32,265 nucleotides of DNA from Mycobacterium sp. E3198 (lineage in GTDB: Bacteria; Actinomycetota; Actinomycetes; Mycobacteriales; Mycobacteriaceae): positions 1 through 32,265 of the forward strand of contig NZ_LZIS01000017.1 of NCBI RefSeq assembly GCF_001667015.1, read 5' to 3'. Positions 1-8,441 of the stretch are shown here, in pieces. Below the pieces are notes generated by a model. That model was not told where the DNA came from, did not search any database, and saw only the letters and a list, made by a program, of their open reading frames with translations. Position 1 is the stretch's first letter. Each line of letters begins with the position of its first letter. A program made the translations under genes and the position numbers.

Positions 1-27
1 CTAGGCAGCGCGGGTATCGTTCGGGGG

Positions 28-90
28 ATGTATCTCGGCGTCATCGTCAATCCGCAAGCGCGCAAGAACCGCGCCGCGCCGGACCGCGCC
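28..90 (+). pseudogene. Possible 5' remnant of a lipid-kinase-like gene
   Basis: An ATG at 28 begins MYLGVIVNPQARKNR. The phrase GVIVNPxA resembles the first strand and nucleotide-binding turn of diacylglycerol-kinase/YegS-type proteins. A TATCGT hexamer at 15-20 sits 7 nt before this ATG, as expected of a leaderless mycobacterial promoter. After about 20 codons the reading turns into low-complexity Ala/Arg/Pro sequence and runs in frame into the dehydrogenase at 178, so no kinase body is present. I read it as the start of a gene whose body is lost. A chance upstream ORF, or a real N-terminal extension of the dehydrogenase, cannot be excluded. Confidence 0.3.
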
Positions 91-139
91 GCCCGACCGC
101 AGGGTCGTATTGGGCTGTTGTGCAGCGGTTTTGCGCCCG

Positions 140-170
140 TTGCCAGCGGTGCCGATTTCAAAGCTAGGGT
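140..170 (+). promoter_or_regulatory. Candidate leaderless promoter of the SDR gene
   Basis: TAGGGT at 165-170 fits the mycobacterial TANNNT -10 hexamer and ends 7 nt before the ATG at 178. TTGCCA at 140-145 is a possible -35 with a 19-bp spacer. Transcription would begin at or next to the start codon. Confidence 0.4.
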
Positions 171-177
171 GGCAGCC

Positions 178-1047
178 ATGCCTGGATGGACCGCCGCGGA
201 CCTGCCGTCGTTCGCCGGACGCACCGCGATCGTCACCGGCGCCAACGGCGGCCTGGGCGAGGTGACCGCCCGTGAACTGGCCCGCGTCGGAGCCCACGTC
301 GTCCTCGCCGTGCGCGATCTAGACAAGGGCGAGGCGGCGGCGGCGCGCATGGCCGGCGACATCGAGGTGCGCCGGCTCGACCTGCAGGACCTGACCTCGG
401 TGCGCCGCTTCGCCGACGACACCGAGAAGGTCGACGTCCTCGTCAACAACGCCGGCATCATGGCCACCAACCACGCGGTCACCGCCGACGGCTTCGAGGG
501 CCAGATCGGCACCAACCACCTCGGGCACTTCGCGCTGACCAACCTGTTGTTGCCCCGGCTGACCGACCGCGTCGTCACGGTGTCCTCGCTGCTGCACCAC
601 ATCGGATTCATCAGCCTCAAGGACCTCAACTGGCAGTCCCGGCGGTATTCGGCCTGGCTGGCCTACGGCCAGTCGAAGCTGGCCAACCTCTTGTTCACCA
701 GCGAGCTGCAGCGGCGCTTGCATGCCGCCGGTTCTTCGGTGCGCGCGCTGGCCGCCCATCCCGGCTGGTCGCACACGAACCTGCAAGGCAACTCGGGCCG
801 GAAGTTTGGCGACGCGGCGGTGCTGGCCGCCGACCGGCTGGTGTCCACCGACGCGGACTTCGGCGCCCGGCAGACGCTGTACGCGGCATCGCAGGACCTA
901 CCGGGCGACACGTTCATCGGTCCACGCTTCGGCCTGTATGGCCGCGCCCAGCCGACCTGGCGAAATTGGCCGGCCAAGCGCGCGGCCACAGCCGGCGCGC
1001 TCTGGGATCTGTCCGAACAGCTCACGGCGACGAAATTCCCGCTCTGA
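178..1047 (+). CDS. Short-chain dehydrogenase/reductase (retinol-dehydrogenase-like)
   Basis: This is a 289-residue NAD(P)-dependent oxidoreductase with a Rossmann fold. The cofactor motif TGANGGLG is at residues 20-27, NNAG at 90-93, the catalytic serine region VSS at 135-137, and the YGQSK (YxxxK) pair at Tyr163/Lys167. The length and the order of motifs match single-domain SDRs of the retinol dehydrogenase/WW-oxidoreductase type common in mycobacteria; the substrate cannot be told. I start at ATG 178 because MPGWTAADLPSFAGR is the usual N-terminus of these proteins and a -10-like hexamer lies just upstream. The frame stays open back to 28, but that stretch has no SDR character. It is a single gene followed by a GC-rich hairpin and then a membrane protein gene. 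The family is certain; the physiological role is unknown. Confidence 0.9.
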   Translation: MPGWTAADLPSFAGRTAIVTGANGGLGEVTARELARVGAHVVLAVRDLDKGEAAAARMAGDIEVRRLDLQDLTSVRRFADDTEKVDVLVNNAGIMATNHAVTADGFEGQIGTNHLGHFALTNLLLPRLTDRVVTVSSLLHHIGFISLKDLNWQSRRYSAWLAYGQSKLANLLFTSELQRRLHAAGSSVRALAAHPGWSHTNLQGNSGRKFGDAAVLAADRLVSTDADFGARQTLYAASQDLPGDTFIGPRFGLYGRAQPTWRNWPAKRAATAGALWDLSEQLTATKFPL

Positions 1048-1059
1048 GCAGCCGCCGAT

Positions 1060-1074
1060 CGGCCCGACGGGCCG
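1060..1074 (+). terminator. GC-rich hairpin after the SDR gene
   Basis: CGGCCC and GGGCCG form a perfect 6-bp stem around a GAC loop, 13 nt after the stop codon. No T-tract follows, so it is at best a weak, mycobacterial-type terminator. Confidence 0.3.
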
Positions 1075-1181
1075 GCTTCGCGAGTCGCGGTTAGATTGGA
1101 TGAATAACCGGTCGCTGAACCAACCCAGCTAACAGCGCAACGCAACGCCGCAAACAGGCGCGTGAGCGAGGAGGTCATCCC

Positions 1182-2099
1182 ATGTCGACGACTGATGTGG
1201 CGGTGCTGCTGGCTTTGTTGGCCGCGCTGGCAGCCGCGGTCGGCAACGTGATCCGGCAGCGGTCGGCGCAGGAAGTGACTGACAAGCCGGTCGGCCACCT
1301 GACCCTGTTCGGCATGTTGTTGCGCGACACCCGCTGGTGGCTGGGCGGTCTGGGAGACATCTCCAGCTACTGCCTGCTTGCCGCAGCGCTCGACAAGGGC
1401 TCGGTGTTGTTGGTCATGTCGCTGCAAGTGACCGCACTGCTGTTCGCGTTGCCGATCTACGCGCGCGTGACGGGTCATCCGGTGACCCGCGCCGAGTGGC
1501 TGTGGGCGCTGGTGCTGGCCATCGCGCTGGCGGTCATGATCGCTGTTGGGCAGCCCGCGGGCGGTCATGAGCGCGGCGCGCTGGGAGCGTGGCTGGTGGT
1601 GGCCGTGGTGATGGGGCCGCCGCTGTTGCTGGGTCTGTTAGGCGCTCGGATCTGGGCGGACCGGCCGGCTGCGGCGCTGTTGCTGGCAGCGGTGGCCGGA
1701 TCGTTGCTGGCGGTGTTCTCGGTGCTGATGAAGGGCGTCGTCGACATCATCGAACACAACCCGGGCCATTTGTGGCACACGCCCGCGCTGTATGCGTGGG
1801 TGGCCGCCGGGGTGGCCGGAATGATCTTCCATCAGTCGGCCTATCGCGCGGGCGCGCTGACCGCCTCGCTGCCGACGATCATCGTCGCAAAGCCGGTGGT
1901 GGCCGGGATCCTCGGAGTCGCCGTGCTCGGCGAGACCCTGAACGCGGACGGCACGCAGTGGTTTGTGCTGGGGGTGGCGTTCGCGGTGGTGATCGCCGCG
2001 ACGGTGGGCCTGGCTCGCGGGGAGGCGGCCACGATGGCCGCCGGCGCCGGGCGTGACGTGAAGGTCCCCGCCCTGCCCAAGGCGGCCACGCAAGCCTGA
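1182..2099 (+). CDS. EamA/DMT-family integral membrane protein
   Basis: This 305-residue protein is mostly hydrophobic, with about nine or ten predicted membrane segments. The first helix leads into GNVIRQRSA, and the last one ends near residue 280, before a short polar, Ala/Lys-rich cytoplasmic tail. The layout and length match the drug/metabolite transporter (EamA-like) superfamily, and the late GETLNADG loop between the final helices is typical of that group. AGGAGG at 1169-1174, 7 nt before the ATG, is one of the clearest ribosome binding sites in the window. TAGATT at 1092-1097 is a possible -10. The gene converges on embR with only 22 nt between the stop codons. The transported compound cannot be predicted; a permease for small metabolites or metals is possible. 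Confidence 0.75.
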   Translation: MSTTDVAVLLALLAALAAAVGNVIRQRSAQEVTDKPVGHLTLFGMLLRDTRWWLGGLGDISSYCLLAAALDKGSVLLVMSLQVTALLFALPIYARVTGHPVTRAEWLWALVLAIALAVMIAVGQPAGGHERGALGAWLVVAVVMGPPLLLGLLGARIWADRPAAALLLAAVAGSLLAVFSVLMKGVVDIIEHNPGHLWHTPALYAWVAAGVAGMIFHQSAYRAGALTASLPTIIVAKPVVAGILGVAVLGETLNADGTQWFVLGVAFAVVIAATVGLARGEAATMAAGAGRDVKVPALPKAATQA

Positions 2100-2121
2100 C
2101 TGGGGATGCGGCGCGGCCTCG

Positions 2122-3255
2122 TCAGCTCTCGCGGATCTCGAAGGTGAACTCGTGACCGCAGATGCAGATGCGGTCGCCGTCGGCCAGCGTCGCGCTGATA
2201 CGAATCCGCTGTCCCGCCACCTCGACCCCGTTGGCCGACTGCAGATCTGTGATGACAAAGCTGTTCTGAGTGTCGACGATCACCGCGTGGTAGCGGCTGA
2301 CGGTGTCGTCGTCGATGACGACGTCGTTGTCGGAGAGGCGACCGATCCTGGCGGTTTGTCCGCGCAGCGGATGGCGTCGCCCGGCGGCGTCGCGCAGGTG
2401 CGCGACGGCGGACTCGCGGGAGCCGTCGGCGGGCCGGCGCAGGGTCGCGGCGGCGCGCTTCGCCGTTGCGCGGGCGGCGTTTTGGACGTCCAGCGCCTCC
2501 TGCCGAAGGATGCGCTGATGAAGACCCCGCAACGTGGGCCCGGGATCGATGCCCAGATCGTCGGCGAGCGTCGTCTTCAGCCGACCGTAGGCATCCAGCG
2601 CGTCGTATTGACGCTCGGCCAGGTAATAGGCCGTTATCAATTGCGCCCACAACGGTTCTCGGTAGGGGTGCCCCGCGACTAGGGCTTCGAGCTCGCCGAT
2701 CACGGAATGCGATCGCCCGCAGGCTATCTCGGCCTCGGCCCGCGCTGTCAGCGTCACCAGCTTGTCCTCGTTCAGCGCGGCGGCGAAGGTCTCCACGAAT
2801 CCGAAGTCACGCAAATCCTCGAGCACCGGGCCGCGCCACTCGGCCAACGCCGTTGACAGGTGGCCGCTGGCCGCCTCGAACCGACCCACGGCGGCGGCCT
2901 GAATTCCGGCTCTTCGTTCGATGCCGAAACGGCCGAAATCGCAAGCCTCGTCTGGCACGTTGAGCCGATAGCCCGGTTGGGCGCTGACCAGAACGGCGGC
3001 GGCATCCGCGCCCGCGCCGCCCACCAGGCGGCGAAGCCGGGACACGTGCGCGTGCAGGCTCGCCCGGGCCTCGGGCGGCGGGCTCTGCTGCCATGCGGCG
3101 TCGATCAGCGAGTCGATCGGGACGGCGCGATTCCGATTGATCAGCAGGGTGGCCAGCACGGCACGCTGCTTTGCCGGCCCCAGCGGCAGGTCCGCGCCAC
3201 CGGCGCTCATCTGCAACGGTCCCAACACCCCAAACCGGATAGCGCTGTAGGCCAT
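2122..3255 (-). CDS. embR: EmbR-like SARP regulator with BTAD and FHA domains
   Basis: This 377-residue protein has an OmpR/SARP-type winged helix (about 1-100), a bacterial transcriptional activation domain (about 105-250) and a C-terminal forkhead-associated domain (about 283-375). The FHA phosphothreonine-binding residues are present: Arg306 in GR, Ser320 in SRYH, and Asn342 in ANG. These are each six positions below Arg312, Ser326 and Asn348 of M. tuberculosis EmbR. The domain order and near-equal length identify an EmbR-type protein, which in M. tuberculosis is phosphorylated by PknH and activates the embCAB cell-wall genes. It lies 27 nt after the kinase stop codon with GAAGGGA upstream of its ATG, so the two are almost certainly one operon. 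The local targets may include the phased repeats at 4773 and 9104 (inference). A paralogue of true EmbR is the main alternative. Confidence 0.85.
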   Translation of the reverse strand: MAYSAIRFGVLGPLQMSAGGADLPLGPAKQRAVLATLLINRNRAVPIDSLIDAAWQQSPPPEARASLHAHVSRLRRLVGGAGADAAAVLVSAQPGYRLNVPDEACDFGRFGIERRAGIQAAAVGRFEAASGHLSTALAEWRGPVLEDLRDFGFVETFAAALNEDKLVTLTARAEAEIACGRSHSVIGELEALVAGHPYREPLWAQLITAYYLAERQYDALDAYGRLKTTLADDLGIDPGPTLRGLHQRILRQEALDVQNAARATAKRAAATLRRPADGSRESAVAHLRDAAGRRHPLRGQTARIGRLSDNDVVIDDDTVSRYHAVIVDTQNSFVITDLQSANGVEVAGQRIRISATLADGDRICICGHEFTFEIRES

Positions 3256-3282
3256 CGGGCAACAATCCCTTCAACTCGGACT

Positions 3283-4680
3283 TCACCAGAGGTATACGCG
3301 CGCGTTGTTGCCACCGATGCAGGTGATCCAGCTGTCCCCGGGATGCTGCTGGCAGTGGACCAGGAAGTTTGACCCGTTGCACAACGCGCCGGGGACCGTC
3401 TTGCAGTCCACGGCACCCGGCGCCGAGACCGCCCGCGGCAGCGGGCTGGCGTTGCCGTATTCGCCCCAATACGACGTCAGCACGCTGTTGGCGAAAAGGC
3501 ATGAGGTTTCCGGGGTTCCGCGCCCGGCGTGGGCGCCGAAGCCCGTGGCCGTCGGCAACGAGTAGCCCTGATCGCAGGATTGGTGCAGGCTGCTCAAGTC
3601 GGGTCCGGTGATCAGCGGGGGCGCCACGCCGCGCGCGGGCGGGGACTGCTCCCGCCCGGCCGGCCTATGCGCCAGGGTGGCGATCACCACGGCGGTGCCC
3701 GCCAGCACCAGGGTCGCTGCGCCCGCGATCGCCGCCGGCAGCACCCACCTCCGCCGCCGTCGGTCGCGAGGCTGCGCTGCGACGCGCGCGCCGACCGACA
3801 ACGGCCGGGTGCCATCCGGACCGACTGTTGACCTCATGGCGTCGGTCAGGTCGTCCCCGCCCAGCGCCCGTTGCGCGGCGCGGGCGAGGCCACCCGCCGT
3901 TGCATACCGGTCCTCGGGGTCTTTGGCCATGCCTCGGGTCACGACTTCGTCGAGCGCGGCCGGAATCCGGGCATTCGCCGCGCTCGGGCGCGGGGGCGGC
4001 ACGGCGAGGTGCGCCGCGACGAGGTGCTCCAGACTGTCCCCGGCGAAGGGGGCGTCCCCGGTCAGCGACTCGTACAGCACGCACGCCAAGGAGTAGACAT
4101 CGACGGCGGGTGTCGTCACCTTGGCGTTAAAACGTTCCGGTGCCATGTAATTCAATGTGCCGATCTGAGTGCCCACGGTCGTCAGCCGGGGGTCGGCCTT
4201 GGCCTGGGCGATGCCGAAGTCGACGAGATACACGAAATCGGCCGGGGTCACGAGGATGTTCTGCGGCTTGACGTCGCGATGGATCAACCCTTCGGCGTGT
4301 GCCGCGTCCAGGGCAGCGGCGACCTGGCTGATGATGTTCACCGCCCGTGCGGGCGCCAGCGGTCCCTCCGCGATGACGTCCAGAAGGGTCCGTCCCCGCA
4401 CGAGGCGCATGTCGATGTAGAGGCTGCCGTCGACCTCGCCCCAGTCGTGGATGGGGATGACGTGCGGTTCCTGCAGCGTCGCCGCCGCCTGGGACTCACG
4501 CTGGAACCTGGTCCGGAACGTGGTGTTGGTGGAGAACTCTTCGGCCAGCACCTTGAGCGCGACGGTCCGCCCCTTGGCGGTGTCGTAGGCCTCGTACACG
4601 ACGCCGCCGCCGCCCTTGCCGAGCTGGCGCGTGATGTCGTACTTGCCGAACGTCGTGCCGACGCGCGAGTCCACCGCCAC
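3283..4680 (-). CDS. PknH-like transmembrane Ser/Thr protein kinase with a novel Cys-rich ectodomain
   Basis: This is a 465-residue Hanks-type kinase. The glycine loop LGKGGGG starts at about residue 20. Lys43 is in VALKVL, the catalytic loop HRDVKPQN contains Asp136 and Asn141, DFG begins at Asp154, and APE is at 180-182, so it should be active. A basic RRRRR stretch precedes one membrane helix (about 312-336). The extracellular tail is only about 125 residues and carries six cysteines. It does not resemble the PknH C-terminal domain; a copy of that domain instead stands alone at 12800. I start at GTG 4680 (VAVDSRVGTTFGKY); the frame continues upstream to 5091 but without kinase character and across the divergent promoter. 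An in-frame GTG at 4674 is also possible. The downstream FHA regulator EmbR is its likely substrate. The kinase class is certain; orthology to PknH is not, so no symbol is given. Confidence 0.85.
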   Translation of the reverse strand: MAVDSRVGTTFGKYDITRQLGKGGGGVVYEAYDTAKGRTVALKVLAEEFSTNTTFRTRFQRESQAAATLQEPHVIPIHDWGEVDGSLYIDMRLVRGRTLLDVIAEGPLAPARAVNIISQVAAALDAAHAEGLIHRDVKPQNILVTPADFVYLVDFGIAQAKADPRLTTVGTQIGTLNYMAPERFNAKVTTPAVDVYSLACVLYESLTGDAPFAGDSLEHLVAAHLAVPPPRPSAANARIPAALDEVVTRGMAKDPEDRYATAGGLARAAQRALGGDDLTDAMRSTVGPDGTRPLSVGARVAAQPRDRRRRRWVLPAAIAGAATLVLAGTAVVIATLAHRPAGREQSPPARGVAPPLITGPDLSSLHQSCDQGYSLPTATGFGAHAGRGTPETSCLFANSVLTSYWGEYGNASPLPRAVSAPGAVDCKTVPGALCNGSNFLVHCQQHPGDSWITCIGGNNARVYLW

Positions 4681-4772
4681 CGCCTCGATTCCTCGGTTAC
4701 CGACGCAGTATCTCCCCTGGTGGCCGGCAACGCACCTGTTTGCCGCAAAGCCGCACGGCGCGGCCGGGACCC

Positions 4773-4802
4773 CGCGCAAGATTCGCGCAAGAAACGCGCA
4801 AG
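4773..4802 (+). promoter_or_regulatory. Triple 11-bp-phased direct repeat, candidate SARP/EmbR operator
   Basis: CGCGCAAG occurs exactly at 4773, 4784 and 4795, giving the units CGCGCAAGATT, CGCGCAAGAAA and CGCGCAAG(GTT). Short direct repeats with an 11-bp period, one helical turn, are the known recognition layout of SARP regulators. The site lies in the divergent region between the kinase-embR operon and the exported-protein genes. A related triplet occurs at 9104. Which protein binds is inferred, and no convincing -10 is seen downstream. Confidence 0.6.
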
Positions 4803-4865
4803 GTTTCCGCCGGAGGCTTTGCGTGACCGGGTGGCAAGGCCCGGACACGTTCACAGGAGCCCGAT

Positions 4866-6050
4866 ATGACCACCACCCCCCGCGCGACGTTCGCGCTGTT
4901 GGCCATGGCGACGATCGCCCTTGCGCCCACGGCATCCGCCGAGCCCGAGAGTCCTCAGCCGATGGCGGCCCACGGCGTCGAGGCCCCGCTCGGGGCCGTT
5001 CCCTGGTCGCAGGTCGGGCCCGGGTGGGTGCTCGCCATGTGGAGCCCGGCTCCCGGCTTGCACACCGGCGAAACACCGCCCCCCGGCGCACCGACCTGGC
5101 AGACGGCCACCACGACGCTGTACCTGGTCGACCCGGCGGGCGGCCGCTACCCGATCACCACCTTCCCGCCGCCGGGCGACGGCTCGCCCACCGGCCTGGT
5201 CGACTGGTCGGGCGACGGGACCCGCGCCCTGTTCGCCAGGAATGGCAAGGGCCAGACGGTCCTCACGGAGGTCGACCTGCGCAGCGGGACGAAGACGTCG
5301 TTCACCGTCGAACGCACCGACGACAAGCCGCGCTACACGCGCCCCGACGGCAAGGCGGTGCTGCTGCACAACTGGAAGGGCTCGCAACCCGGTTCGCTCG
5401 AACGGGTCGACCTCGCCGGCAACCATCAGCTGACGTACCCGGTGGGGCCGGACTTCGAGGGGTACCTTTCCACGCCGGATGGCGCGCGGCTGGTCCTGGG
5501 CACGGCCTCCGGCCTGGCTCTCATGGGCAACGACGGGGCGGTCGGCAGGGCGTTGCCGGTCGCCGGGCAGAAGGACTGCGCGCCGACGCGGTGGTGGGAC
5601 AAGGAGGCCAAAATCGCCCTCACCCGCTGCGGCGACAGCTCCGCCGGGTCCCAGCTGTGGCTGGTGCCCATCGACGGCGGCGCACCGACCGCCCTCACCG
5701 CGCCGAACAACGGGCAGCACAGCCCCGATTACGGCGACCTCAACGCGTGGCAGCTGCCGAGCGGAACCTTCCTGCAGGCCGCCGGCGCATGCGGCGTCGT
5801 CTTCCTCGCCAAGCTCAACGGCGACGGCACGACATCACGGGTCTCGGTGCCCGGCGTGACGAGCGACAGCGTCGTCGTGGTCGGCGCCAATGGTGGCGAC
5901 CTCCAACTGAAATCGAGGGCCGGCTGCGGCAGCGGCCAGTCACTCATCGACTACAACCCCGCGGCCGGCACGTCAACCGTGCTGCTCGGCCCCTCGGTCA
6001 ACGGCGGCGGCGTCATCAGCGCGGTTCCCTACCAGGGACGAAAGAAGTGA
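4866..6050 (+). CDS. Secreted TolB-like beta-propeller protein
   Basis: This 394-residue exported protein has a signal peptide ending near ALAPTASA (about residue 25). The mature part is rich in short beta-strand phrases such as LYLVDPAGGRYPITTF, VDWSGDG and LWLVPIDGG, the pattern of TolB/WD40-like propellers. Four cysteines in the C-terminal half (KDCAP, TRCGD, GACGV, AGCGS) recur in the paralogue at 9939, suggesting two conserved disulfides. AGGAG at 4855-4859 is the ribosome binding site. It is the first gene of a unit of four exported proteins, and the next ATG lies 1 nt after its stop codon. The phased repeats at 4773 are 64-93 nt upstream of the ATG. No enzymatic motif is visible. A periplasmic or cell-wall binding or scaffold role is inferred; the precise function is unknown. 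Confidence 0.8.
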   Translation: MTTTPRATFALLAMATIALAPTASAEPESPQPMAAHGVEAPLGAVPWSQVGPGWVLAMWSPAPGLHTGETPPPGAPTWQTATTTLYLVDPAGGRYPITTFPPPGDGSPTGLVDWSGDGTRALFARNGKGQTVLTEVDLRSGTKTSFTVERTDDKPRYTRPDGKAVLLHNWKGSQPGSLERVDLAGNHQLTYPVGPDFEGYLSTPDGARLVLGTASGLALMGNDGAVGRALPVAGQKDCAPTRWWDKEAKIALTRCGDSSAGSQLWLVPIDGGAPTALTAPNNGQHSPDYGDLNAWQLPSGTFLQAAGACGVVFLAKLNGDGTTSRVSVPGVTSDSVVVVGANGGDLQLKSRAGCGSGQSLIDYNPAAGTSTVLLGPSVNGGGVISAVPYQGRKK

Positions 6051-6051
6051 C

Positions 6052-7485
6052 ATGACGAAAACTGCACGCCCCCAACGTTTTGCCAAGCGTTTCTTGGTGG
6101 TGGTGGCCGCCGTCGCGGCAACGATTTCCGCCGGTGCATGCTCGACGAGCGCACCCGACGCGGGGCCGGCCACGACCGCCATCGGCAACCCGGCGACGCG
6201 TTGCGAGACCAACCCGTCGTCCGCGCCGATGCCCAGCGCCGAGCCTTTGGGACCGGTGCCGGCCGCCGGCAGGATCTCCGTCGCGCTGAGCGGCATCCCG
6301 TCGGGGACGGTCAAGCCGGGTGACCCGCCGGTGGAGGTCGACGTGACACTGTGCAACGACTCGCCGGTCGCCTACCCCGAGGTCGGCGTAGTGCTGGTGC
6401 TGGAGCGCTGCAGTTGCGCGACAAACGGTTTGGGAATCACTGAGGGCACGGTCGAGCGCTTCGACCCGGCCGCGAACGCCTGGATCGAGCTCGACTATCC
6501 GTCCATCGGCACGGGAATGGACTACGTCACGGCGTACGAGAACGTACAGGAAATGCCGAAGGGCAAGGCCGTGAAGCTGCGCTACCGGATCGCGCTCGAC
6601 GCCTCGATGACCGACGGCAGGGGCGGTGTGAAGGCGGTGGCCGTCACCCCCAAGCCCCTCGTGGTCCAGATCGGCAAGGCGGACCTGCCGTTCACCGTGT
6701 CGCACGCCCCGACGACCCCGTCGAATGGGCCGACTGCCCGCCAATCCGTGTTGCCTTTCACCGGCCTCACCAATCCGAGCAACATTGCGGTGGACGCGGC
6801 CGGCAATGTCTACCTCACCGACTCATGGAATGACCGGGTGCTGAAGTTGGCGACGGGGTCGAGCGAACAGACGGTGTTGCCGTTCACGGGCCTGAACAGA
6901 CCCGCCGGTGTCGCGGTGGACAGCGGCGGCGATGTGTTCGTCACCGATGCGGCCAACAACCGGGTGCTCAAACTGCCGGCCGGATCGAATGAGCAAGCGG
7001 TGCTGCCGTTTACGGGCCTGGAGAATCCCCGCAACGTCGCGGTGGACGGCCGCGGCGACGTTTACGTCACCGACAACAAGGTGCGGATCGTCAAGTTGGT
7101 GGGTGGATCCAACGAACAGTCGGCCCTGCCGTTCACCGGCCTGAAGTGGCCCGGCGGCGTGGCGGTGGACGGGGCGGGCAATGTCTTCGTCTCGGATCCG
7201 AGCAACAAACGGATGCTCAAGCTGCCGACCGGATCTCGGGAACAGACGGTGCTGCCGGTCGACGGTCAAGACGGCCCCATTGCGGTCGACTCCGCCGGTG
7301 ATTTGTACCTCGTCGACACATCGAACAAGCAGGTGTTGAAGTTGCCGGCCGGGGCGAATGACGCGACCGCACTGCCGTTCACCGGTCTCAACGGGCCCAA
7401 CGCCGTGGCGGTGGACGGAGCCGGCAACGTGTACGTGCTCGACCGCAGCGGCTTCGGCCAAGTCGTGAAGTTGGCGGCGAGCTGA
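6052..7485 (+). CDS. Lipoprotein with Ig-like domain and six-repeat NHL propeller (PknD-sensor type)
   Basis: This 477-residue protein opens with a basic region, a hydrophobic helix and a lipobox-like SAGAC with the lipidated Cys30. Residues about 60-215 form a beta-rich, immunoglobulin-like domain with two close cysteines (RCSCA). Residues about 225-477 hold six tandem NHL repeats of about 40 residues with the consensus QTVLPFTGLxxPxxVAVDxxGNVYVTDxxNxRVLKLPAGS, shown here as a pattern. This repeat is almost the same as in the extracellular sensor of the mycobacterial kinase PknD, but no kinase is attached. The fifth repeat is shorter than the others. The gene starts 1 nt after the previous stop codon, and its own stop overlaps the next ATG (TGATG), so it is translationally coupled. 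A surface ligand- or glycan-sensing role is inferred. Confidence 0.85.
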   Translation: MTKTARPQRFAKRFLVVVAAVAATISAGACSTSAPDAGPATTAIGNPATRCETNPSSAPMPSAEPLGPVPAAGRISVALSGIPSGTVKPGDPPVEVDVTLCNDSPVAYPEVGVVLVLERCSCATNGLGITEGTVERFDPAANAWIELDYPSIGTGMDYVTAYENVQEMPKGKAVKLRYRIALDASMTDGRGGVKAVAVTPKPLVVQIGKADLPFTVSHAPTTPSNGPTARQSVLPFTGLTNPSNIAVDAAGNVYLTDSWNDRVLKLATGSSEQTVLPFTGLNRPAGVAVDSGGDVFVTDAANNRVLKLPAGSNEQAVLPFTGLENPRNVAVDGRGDVYVTDNKVRIVKLVGGSNEQSALPFTGLKWPGGVAVDGAGNVFVSDPSNKRMLKLPTGSREQTVLPVDGQDGPIAVDSAGDLYLVDTSNKQVLKLPAGANDATALPFTGLNGPNAVAVDGAGNVYVLDRSGFGQVVKLAAS

Positions 7486-8402
7486 TGCGGCGCACATTCG
7501 CGGCCTTGGTCCTACTGGCGGTCAGCGCCTTCGGCATCAGCGGATGCGGCGGCACTCCATCGTCGCCGCGGGCGATCGCACCGATGCCGGCGCCGGCGCA
7601 CCGACAAAGCGTGCTGCCCTTCACCGGCCTGGAAAGTCCCCGCGATCTGGCGGTGGACGCCGTGGGCAACGTGTATGTCGCCGACCTTCATCACTCCGAA
7701 GACGAAGCTGGACACCCCCACGTGACCACCCGCGTGATCAAGCTCGCGGCAGGATCGAACACCCCTACGGTGTTGCCACAGTTTGCCCATGCCGGCCTGG
7801 TGGCGGACGCCGCGGGCGCCGTGTGGGTCATCGACGCCGCAAAAGAGCAATTGGTGAAGCTGGCGGCCGGGTCGGACATCCAGACCGTGCTGCCGTTGCC
7901 CGATCTCGGCTTGCGCGGCGAAGTACTAGCGGTGGACACCGCCGGCACCGCCTACGGCGTCGACGGCGGTGGGGTGTACCCCGACGGTGGGTGCTGCGTG
8001 CCCGTCCACGTGGTGAAAGCCGAGGCGGGGTCGCACGCCCCGACGGTGTTGTCGTTCGCTCACATCCTCGGCCTCGGCGGAATGGCGGTGGACGCGGCCG
8101 GAAACGTGTACGCGGGTGACTTCAGACGCGTGCTGAAGCTGGCGGCGCACGCGGACACCCAAACGGTGCTGCCGTTCGACCTTGGCAGCGTCGCAGGCGT
8201 GGCGGTGGACTCCGCCGGGGGCGTGTACGTGCTCGACGCCGAGCGCAAGCAGGTGCTCAAGTTGGCGGCCGGGGCCGGCAAGCCGATCGTGCTGCCGTTC
8301 ACCGGCCTCAATCAGCCGGCAAGTGTGGCGGTGGACGCCGCGGGCAGCGTCTACGTCACCGACGTCGGCAACCACAACGTGCTCAAACTCTCGGTTGCCT
8401 GA
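7485..8402 (+). CDS. Second NHL-propeller lipoprotein (PknD-sensor type)
   Basis: This 305-residue lipoprotein has a good lipobox, GISGC, with Cys21. After a short linker the whole mature protein is one propeller of six NHL-like repeats, marked by VLPFTGL/VLPQFAH/VLPLPDL/VLSFAHI/VLPFDLG/VLPFTGL. Blades one, three and four carry inserted loops, one with adjacent cysteines (GGCCVP). It lacks the Ig-like domain of the gene before it but shares its repeat consensus, so the two are related by duplication. ATG 7485 overlaps the previous stop codon by one base, which makes co-translation very likely. Two lipidated propellers beside a kinase whose ectodomain is not an NHL propeller suggest sensors or adaptors detached from kinases. 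The ligand is unknown. Confidence 0.85.
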   Translation: MRRTFAALVLLAVSAFGISGCGGTPSSPRAIAPMPAPAHRQSVLPFTGLESPRDLAVDAVGNVYVADLHHSEDEAGHPHVTTRVIKLAAGSNTPTVLPQFAHAGLVADAAGAVWVIDAAKEQLVKLAAGSDIQTVLPLPDLGLRGEVLAVDTAGTAYGVDGGGVYPDGGCCVPVHVVKAEAGSHAPTVLSFAHILGLGGMAVDAAGNVYAGDFRRVLKLAAHADTQTVLPFDLGSVAGVAVDSAGGVYVLDAERKQVLKLAAGAGKPIVLPFTGLNQPASVAVDAAGSVYVTDVGNHNVLKLSVA

Positions 8403-8441
8403 TGCGTTGCAACCCAACCACACTCAAACAGGAGACCAAGA

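Noticed and set aside
51..66. GCAAG pair near the window start as another SARP site
   Set aside because: The spacing is 8 bp, not 11, there are only two copies, and it lies within a putative coding start.
1..297. 98-residue minus-strand frame at the window start
   Set aside because: Its translation has no domain character, and it lies opposite the SDR N-terminus and its promoter.
4681..5091. 137-residue N-terminal extension of the Ser/Thr kinase
   Set aside because: It is Arg/Pro-rich, has no domain character, overlaps the divergent secreted-protein gene and crosses the repeat-bearing promoter region. GTG 4680 fits the usual kinase start.
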